Below, one piece after another: positions 56,901 to 64,000 of a stretch of DNA of 64,000 nt (positions within the stretch are counted from its first letter, which is position 1; each line of letters opens with the position of its first letter). The stretch lies in assembly GCA_010279815.1 (NCBI GenBank), contig QEOQ01000658.1, forward strand, positions 534,251 to 598,250, written 5' to 3'. A program made the translations under genes and the position numbers. The DNA comes from Brachionus plicatilis (taxonomy: Eukaryota > Rotifera > Eurotatoria > Ploima > Brachionidae). The notes below the pieces were generated by a model. The model had not been told where the DNA came from. It saw only the letters and a list, made by a program, of their open reading frames with translations, and did no database searches.

Positions 56901-59900
56901 AAGATGTCGCTTTTTTTAAATTAAGTATTGATGTCGAACACTTAATGTTAATTTTTCTTTTTTTGATATTTAAAAACAAAATTAAAAAAAAATTAGAGAA
57001 TACAATACTAATTAAAATACTGATTTAATAATAAATTAAAAAAGTTTGTTTTTTTATATCATGCTTTCCATAAGAACTATTCAAAAAAAAATGATACTTT
57101 ATAAAGAATTCAAATTTTTTGCAAAATTTTTTTTTTAACTTGACTTTGACTTGACTTGACTTTGACTTAATGACTTTTGCCCAAGTCTGGTAAAATACTG
57201 ATCTCACATAATGTGTAATATTTTCATCAAATTTATTTTTACAGGGCACACTTTAAAAACATTTTTTACCTATTTCACGTTATCTTTCAAGCAAAATTAA
57301 ATATGTTTTTATAAATAAGCAATTCAATTGCTTATTTATAAAAACATATTTCTAGATTTTTAAATTAAAAGTTTTAATTAAAAAATCTAAAAAATTTGTG
57401 AAAGAAAATGAAAAATCAGCGTTCAGAAAATAATTTGTAAATGGCCATAAGTATATTTAGAGAAATAAAGACAAAAATTCCTTTAATAAAAAAGATAATA
57501 AATTACCTTTTCATTTTTTTCATTTTTGTATAAAATTTTGATACCAAGAAAATTTACCGTAAAAACTGACAAACTAGCCCAGGGCTAAACATGAGTGCTT
57601 ATAGGCTAATACGGTATTAGCCTATAAGCACCCCCCCTAAAAAATGATATAAGCCCATCCCATAAAATACATATAGGCCCTGGGCTTTTAATTAAATACC
57701 TTATAATAAAATTATCATTATTAAATACAAGCTCATGGGGTACCGATACCGAATCGGATGATGAAAATATTTGATTTTTTTCTCTTTTATTTTCTTTTTT
57801 CTAAAAAAACTAAAATCGAACATTATTTTATATTTAAATTTTAACAAATTTTCACTTTTCCATTATTTAATAAAAAATATTGTACATAAGTCCATGGTAA
57901 TATTAATTTTAATATACATATAAGCCCTGGGCTTCTCCTTAAAATAAAACCAAGGTTGATATTTTTTAGCCCCCCCAATTATTTAGCATAAGCCCATGGG
58001 CCTGTTTGTCACGGTATTTATTGATTTAACAGGGCTAGGAGAAGTAGCTTAAAAATATTCATTTTTAATACAAATTTTTATTTCAAAAGGTAAATTTTGA
58101 GTAATTTGGTGTAAAAAATATTCAAAAAAACTAATTTTATTTTTACAAAAAAGTAGTATACAGGAAATTTTTTGTTTTATTCAAACGCAAAAGGTTCAAT
58201 TATTTGATTGATTACCAATTTTTTACTTAAAATAAGAAAAAAATACATTATTGGTTTGTGTTTTAGTTATTTAATCGCCTGTAAAATCCACTAATTTATT
58301 AATAATCTCAAAAATCAGGTATACTTTAAGTTTTTTCCTCTTAAATGCTTAGACTATGAAGGGATATTTTTATAGTTGAAAACTTATGCACAAATAAAGT
58401 CATAAAGGAAAATTGAGCCACTAACACTGTTTTATTGAGAAAATGAATATTTTAATTAATTCAACAATTAATTTTTTGAATTAAATTTAAATTAACCTTT
58501 TGAAATAAAATTCTTTTTTTTAAAGAATTTAATTAATTTCGATCTAAAAGTAAAAACAACAATAATCGAAATTCTACAAAAAGTACATTTTGAAATTTTT
58601 CTTTTTATTTCCGATAATTTTAGATAAATAAACATTTATTTAAAAAAATTTTGGTAAATTTTTTTAAAACAGAAAATAGTAATAAAATCATAAATTTATT
58701 AATACCATTTAAGATTCTATTCATAAACAAACTTGTATGTCTTATAAGAGAAAAACTTGATGCTGACATTAAAAAGCTTTTTGATAATTCGGAGCAATTT
58801 TTGCACACAATTGATGAACTCTTAACTTTTAGTAATCAATTGGTATCTTTTTTGGATTCGACCGAAAGTTCAAGTCTTTTTTCTGACCATCAGCATTTTT
58901 ATACGTGCCTTCACATAATATGTGAAAACCAATTTTTATTTACCCATTGGCTGAGTTTAGAGAAACAAATTTGGCAAAAATATCTTGATGAAATGTTTTC
59001 AAATCAAAGTCAATTATTTTGTTCAAATTTCAATATTGAAAAATCACCCATGAATAATTCCGATTTGAAAGACTTATGGCCAGCAAATCATTCAAATTTT
59101 AGCTCATCAAAGTCAACCAAATGTGCAGAATGCTTTATACTGATCATCAAATCTATTCAAGATCGTTACTTCAAATTGCCATATCCGTCAAAACAATTAC
59201 GTTTTGTCAGTTTGCAGATCGATTTATTAACAGACTTTCATCTAAGATTGTGCCAAATTTTACGTGATGAAGCAAACAATATTTTCTCGAAGACATGTTT
59301 AGGTGTCTTAAATACAGTCAATTATGTTATCAAAGTTTTAGATGAATGGAAAAATTCAACGGTATCTAAAAATTAATTTTTAATTTTAAAATAGTTAATT
59401 GAATAAGGAGTTAAATTTATTGTTGAAAAAAAAAATAGAAATTACATTTACAAATGTAAACCCTCGAAAACTACACATAATTTTAAACTGAAAAATATTT
59501 TTTCTTACAAAAACTCGTTACCAAAATTTAAAACAATTGATGCAAAAAATAAGAATTTTTTGTAAGAAAAAATTTTATTTTATTTAAATTAAAAAAAAAA
59601 ATTTACTGAAAATTGAAAAAAAGTGCAAAAATTATTAATTTTTTTGAACTGAATAGAATTTGCTTAGTCTGATAATAATTTATATATGAAACATGTGAAA
59701 TAAAAGCACTGTAAATTTAAATAATTTTTTGGAGTTATTTATTGCATTATATTTTATTAAATTTATTTTGTTAAATGGGGTTATATAGAAAAATTTTATT
59801 TTATAGCATTTTTAAAATAAACAAAAAAATTCGAATGTCATTGGAATTTGAATTTATTTAAGGTCCATAATTTTCCTCATCGCTAATTTTAACAAAAACA

Positions 59901-61452
59901 CCGCTATTCAAAAAAAAGTTAAGACTAAATTATTAAAAAGACCGAACCTTCTTGCTTACACGAAACCCTAAACCAGGGATTTGCCTCGGACCCCTACTGG
60001 CTGCACCTGCTTCTAATTTAGATAAGTTTTTATTAAAAATTGCGGTACCAAAACATTATTTGTCTTTATTTAGTTTTAAAAAACTCTAGACTATTCAGTT
60101 TAATTTTATAAAATACAAAAATAAAGTCAAAATATTGGATTAATAGTAATGTCTTTTATAATTTAAGTAATAAAATAAAAAAACATCGGTATTTACAATA
60201 TCGTGACTCTATTAAGAATTTTATGAAATCAAACTGATCTTTTAATAAATTTAAATCTAAAAATTTTGCACGAAATTTAAAGTTTTATTTTTTTTAAATT
60301 CAAAACCAATTTATCGTAAATTTTATATAAGAAAAGTAAAAACTTTTAGTTTTTGACTAGAGTTATAATGAATTCTAATGAAATAATGAAAATTACAATT
60401 CAACTCAACTACTCTCGGTTCATCCTTCTAGTAGTTGAGTCTAGATAGGAATTCAAATAAATAAATAAAAATTCTAACTTGTTGTTTTTCAACTAGAAAA
60501 ATTAAATTCATTGAATAAAAAAAAATAAGCCATTAATTAAAATTTTGATTTAAGTTTTACATCCAATTGCAATTTTATAAACTAAAGTTTGATCAGTTCG
60601 TCAAGAAATATCAATTAGTAGAAAATTTGGATGCAAATAATTTTCTGAGTGATGAAGGTGAAGATAGAATTGGTGAAGAGTTAAGCGATTCATTTGATAA
60701 AAATATTAAATCTGCTAAACCATTTCTGGAAATCGAAGGAACAATATTCGATGATCTATTACCATCATATGAGAAGGTTAAAAATGACATAGTAAAACAA
60801 ATAGTCCAAAAGTGCAAATGGGAATTCACATCGAGAGCTAATGTTTATAAACATGAAAAATGGATGTGTATGCCTTTAGTCTCTGAATTTTACAAGCAAA
60901 CACTGACTGACTCGGCATCAGACATGCTCATATCTTTACGAAATATGCTTCATTTGCTAAAAGATTCCATAAATCAAGAAATTTTCAACACAATAATTAA
61001 AAAACTGTCAAGTGAATTGGACATTTTCTATTATAAGGATCTAATTCTGCATACCACCTTTAATGAAGGAGGCATTCACCAACTTGACTATGATATAAAC
61101 AAGTACCTAATGCCAATTTTAAATGAATTCGCCATAGATTTCAACGTCAATAGTTTCTTTAGATTGTAAGTTAAGGTAAAAAGATCTAAATTTAAAATTT
61201 ATTTTTTTTTTTAGAACAAATGAATCAATCAGTTTGATAAAGATGAAACAAGGACCAGCCATATTGCTAAAAGGTCTCATCGAGAAAGCTTTGGTCATAG
61301 AAGAAAATAGAGGAATTATTCAATCGAGTGATTATGATTTAAAAACTAATGTTTATAATGCAAAAAATGCGCTAAAAGAACTCAATATTCACCATTTAAC
61401 ATGTGAACAGTCTCGAAAAATTCTAAGCTTAAGATCCGATTTGATGAATTAA
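53950..61452 (+). CDS. RINT1: RINT1/TIP20-family vesicle-tethering protein
   Basis: Five exons: 53950-54909, 54967-55083, 58714-59361, 60555-61165 and 61215-61452, joined in frame to 857 residues (human about 790). Coiled-coil N-terminus. The exon 1-2 junction restores the family hallmark KPEWYLSQILQWIKEQQDFF; exon 3 has PYPSKQLRFVSLQIDLLTDF and CLGVLNTVNYVIKVLDEW; exon 4 has the FYIQLQF continuation and FNEGGIHQLDYDINKYLMPI; exon 5 ends in the helical C-terminus. RINT1 is a subunit of the Dsl1/NRZ complex with ZW10 and NAG, tethering Golgi-to-ER COPI vesicles, and interacts with RAD50. Introns 2 (3.63 kb) and 3 (1.19 kb) are swollen with MITE-like palindromes; introns 1 and 4 are 57 and 49 bp. 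The exon 3 acceptor (ACCATTTAAG) is weak but gives the right frame and alignment. ATG 53950 is the first usable start; an earlier exon cannot be excluded. Confidence 0.92.
55130..55345. repeat. TTACGTAAA-type repeat fragment in RINT1 intron 2
   Basis: CTGTATTTACCGAAATTTACGTAAAATT at the left (quoted in parts: TTTACCG, TTTACGTAAAATT) and AAGGTAATTTACACAGTATTTT at the right resemble degraded ends of the 18129/23938 mariner-like families. Confidence 0.35.
57100..57189. mobile_element. AAGTC-array element end in RINT1 intron 2
   Basis: Arrays of TTGACTTTGACTTGACTTGA, then TGACTTTTGCCCAAGTCTG, the same right terminus as the element ending at 33435. Left end not identified (AAGTCAATTGACTTGACTT near 56797 may belong). 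Confidence 0.5.
57299..57351. repeat. Perfect 53-bp palindrome in RINT1 intron 2
   Basis: Two exact 26-base arms (AAATATGTTTTTATAAATAA then GCAATT, and the inverse) around a single C. It may extrude as a hairpin in DNA or RNA. Confidence 0.9.
57557..58014. mobile_element. MITE with AGCCC(A/T)GGGCT arrays and inner 37-bp palindrome
   Basis: Left CCGTAAAAACTGACAAAC and right GTTTGTCACGG are inverted and TA-bordered. Inside, AGCCCAGGGCT, GGCCCTGGGCTT, AAGCCCTGGGCTT and AGCCCATGGGCC recur. GTGCTTATAGGCTAATAC and its inverse around one G form a perfect 37-bp palindrome (57595-57631). Confidence 0.7.
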
Positions 61453-61947
61453 ACCCATTTTATTAAATTCTAACTAAAATAAACTTATCTAAAAAATAAC
61501 AATTCTAAATATTAAACAATTTTTCTATCATTTCTGATTATTTATTTGTTTATTTCTGGATCAGCTCCTTCCAAATTTTAAAAAATAAAATAAAACGAAA
61601 TTTAATTTAATTCAAATAAAAAAATACCCTAGATTTCGGGATTAAAAAGATACGAAAAAATATTGAAAATTTTTACGATTTTTTATTGAAAAATATTAAA
61701 TAAGTTATGTTTTATAGCATTTTTCTTCTTTAATTAAAAATAAGGCTATTTTCAATTAATTTTATTTTATTATAAACAAAATAGAAATAAAAATATTATA
61801 GATTAAAAATTAATAATGGTGATGAAAAATTTTAATTTAAAAAAAATTATTTTTCGTTCTTTTAATGAACAAGTATATTAAATTTATGTTTACAAGCATA
61901 TAATAATAAGACTTTGAATATATCAGATATTGATATCGTTTTTTAGA

Positions 61948-62516
61948 AGTCAGCTGAAGCTTTATTGGATCAGATTTGTCTTAATCTAGCTTTTAAGATG
62001 AACGTTCAATTCGTAGAATTGTTTAGTTGATAGAATAATATTCACCAAAAAGATTTTAAATAGAATAAACATTTAGTAGAAATTTTATTTTGAAATTTTT
62101 TCGAATGATCTGTGATAATTAAAAAAAATTAATTAAAATATAGTAAATTCTTTCAAAAATTAACAAGAAAAGTGAATTTCGATATATATAATTCAATTTC
62201 AGGTGTTGAATTTTCGTTTTATAAAATTTGCCAGCAGCTATCAGAACAAGCTTTAGATTGGTATTGATGAAAAATCAATATGAAATCTGCTGTAATTGAA
62301 AATAATATAATAATTAAATAAAAATCTTTATTTTAAAATTTTTCAAAGAAAAAAAATTCTATAAAAATTTGTTTCTATGGGTTTTTTACGTTTTAATTAA
62401 TTTATATGCCGACTGAATATTCATCCTTAGTCTTTTCGGATAAAGCAGTTCCATTTAGTCTGACAAACTATGGCATTATTTATGGAGGCCTTAGAATCAA
62501 ATTAAAAAAAAATATA
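61948..62516 (+). CDS. Possible exons of an unrecognised gene downstream of RINT1
   Basis: Three protein-like blocks, two of them preceded by acceptor-like TTTTTTAG / AATTTCAG: SAEALLDQICLNLAFKMNVQ, then FVELF (61949-62030); VEFSFYKICQQLSEQALDWY (62203-62267); and MPTEYSSLVFSDKAVPFSLT, then NYGIIYGGLRIKL (62408-62505). Donor sites and phase continuity between them could not be settled, and no family is recognised. A hydrophobic ORF at 62519-62791 follows and may belong. May be a broken gene. Confidence 0.25.
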
Positions 62517-62799
62517 TATTGATAATATATTTTATCTTTTTAATATTTTTTCCATTCATTTTTATTAATCTTAAAAATGTCGATGTAAAAAAGGAAGTCT
62601 TAAGGAGAGGCATTTATTTGCAAAGGAGTACGGTATTTACAAAAGCGCTCATAATGATGAACTTGTTAATAAAATATCTTTTCATGTTTTTAAATATATT
62701 ATTATATAAAACGTCTTTTTATTATTTGAAAAATAAATATTTCCCCCTTGCTTTCCTCGCCCGCTTTCCTGTTAGAATTTATATTGCTTGATATAAATT

Positions 62800-64000
62800 T
62801 TGTTAATTAATATAAATTTTTAAAATTGATTTTATCAAAATTTTGGCGAATTTACTCGAAAACCTATAATTTACGTAATTTTAGATTAGTGAAAGACAGT
62901 AAATATAGTTAGCAGATTTTAATAGAATTTACTAAAATTTCTGTAAAATTTTACCTGATGCACTAAAAATTTCAATAGAGACTAATTTTTTTTGTTCCTT
63001 TTTGGCTCCAGAAATTTTAGTTCTTTACACTAAATAGTTATATTCTTTTAAATTCGTGAAAATTTTAGTAAAATCAATTTTAAAAATCAGGAATGTATAT
63101 TTTATTAATTTTTTGGGAACAAAAATAAAATAATTTTAACAATCGTGTTTGGATGAATTGAATTTAAAAAAAAATAAAAATACATAATATTATTTCAATA
63201 TTGGATTTTAAATAAGTAAAGAGAGATCTGATAGAGGTACTTTTGTGAACTAATAAAAAATAAAAAAGGTATTTTTTTATTGTAAAAATATTCGATGTAG
63301 AAAAAAATGGTTTAAATGAATTGTAAATGTAAATGATTTGAATAAAAATAAAGTCTCATTGTATTGTATTTGTATATGCTACGTAAATTATTATTTTAGA
63401 TTTATAATCATAATAATAGTTAATCGTTAAAGATTATTTTAAGTTAATAGTTAACTTCCGTTTTATGATAGTGTGTGTCTGTTTTTTTTTAAGAAATTAT
63501 CTCCTCTGTAGAAAAACCTAGCTTTCTAACACTTCAAACGATTTTTGAAGGTTAAAACTTTATTTGGGGAATAAATTAAAAAAGACTCTTGAATTAAATT
63601 AATTTTTATAGCAACAAAATTTGTCATTAATTTTGATCAGTATAGTTATTTTAAATTTGAATTCAAAGTTATTAAAGCTTTACAGTAATTATGAAATTAA
63701 ATTAATATTTCTCATTTGAGATTTAACTGAGAAAATGTGAGAAGTTCATCACTTTCTCATTTAGAAGCATTGAGAGATCGAAATGAGAAAATTTCCTGGT
63801 TATTTGAAGTTTGAATATTTAAATTATTAAATAATTTTTTTATGAAATTCAAAAAATTACTCAAAGTATTTTAAATTTTAAAATTGTTCAACTCTCATTT
63901 TAAATGCAAAGATTTAATTCAAAAAATTTTAGAAACTTAACTCAAATTTAAAAAAGTTTTTAAAAAAATTGAAAAAGTTAAATTTAAGTTAATTCTGAAA
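62800..64000. other. Intergenic, no gene seen
   Basis: AT-rich. Near 62860-62960, ATTTACGTAATTTTAG and TTTCTGTAAAATTTTACC look like another decayed TTACGTAAA element. The end of the window holds nothing recognisable. Confidence 0.35.

Noticed and set aside
59940..60010. A GC-richer patch in RINT1 intron 3 as a tRNA
   Set aside because: No cloverleaf arms or A/B boxes could be matched; only a short imperfect inverted motif.

Overview
The window reads as nuclear DNA of a small, very AT-rich invertebrate animal. Genes have short spliced introns (about 50-75 bp) with GT..AG borders, animal-type products, and long gene-poor stretches full of transposon debris. The gene style, the divergent rhodopsin-like receptors with large ectodomains and the LINE/hAT/MULE relics look most like a monogonont rotifer such as Brachionus. 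This is inference from remembered protein style; no search was run.

Layout. 1-17.6 kb: two copies of a leucine-rich-repeat-like 7TM receptor in opposite orientation (960-3224 minus, complete; 16282-17592 plus, cut off in TM1). They lie on about 1.45-kb inverted-repeat arms, with a Ty3/gypsy integrase relic, LINE and hAT relics and several inverted-repeat elements between them. 17.6-19.1 kb: a stack of hAT-like and mariner-like elements. 19.6-21.6 kb: RBMS/Shep-type RNA-binding protein (minus, 3 exons). 24.8-25.3 kb: mitochondrial acyl carrier protein (minus, 2 exons). 25.6-28.8 kb: foldback and MULE elements. 29.8-30.4 kb: a four-exon MARVEL-domain membrane protein, assembled here from exons too short to stand out as ORFs. 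32-36.3 kb: a LINE relic interrupted by hAT elements, then more hAT elements. 36.8-42.9 kb: a full-length VPS50/syndetin gene (minus, 6 exons). 44.8-48.1 kb: element debris, including an open LINE fragment between 0.2-kb direct repeats. 48.7-50.1 kb: ribose-5-phosphate isomerase (plus, 4 exons). 51.5-53.3 kb: LINE relics and a sequence gap. 53.9-61.5 kb: a full-length RINT1 gene (plus, 5 exons). 61.9-62.8 kb: unrecognised possible exons.

The host genes do not form a pathway. VPS50 (EARP, endosome) and RINT1 (Dsl1/NRZ, Golgi-to-ER) are both CATCHR-type vesicle-tethering subunits, RPIA is pentose-phosphate metabolism, mtACP is mitochondrial fatty-acid and respiratory-complex biology, and RBMS is post-transcriptional regulation.

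The most striking theme is the mobile DNA. At least eight families of short inverted-repeat elements each carry their own reiterated subterminal word (for example TTCACCAAA, AAGTC, TTACGTAAA, TCAGTAAA, GATCATGATC, ACCCCAAA, AATTGACAA, AGCCCATGGGCT). Several have clear 8-bp target duplications (hAT-like) or TA borders (mariner-like). Two unrelated-looking elements carry the same C-terminal AT-hook peptide signature, GRPxxAKxALIxQ-stop, and a third carries a different AT-hook tail.
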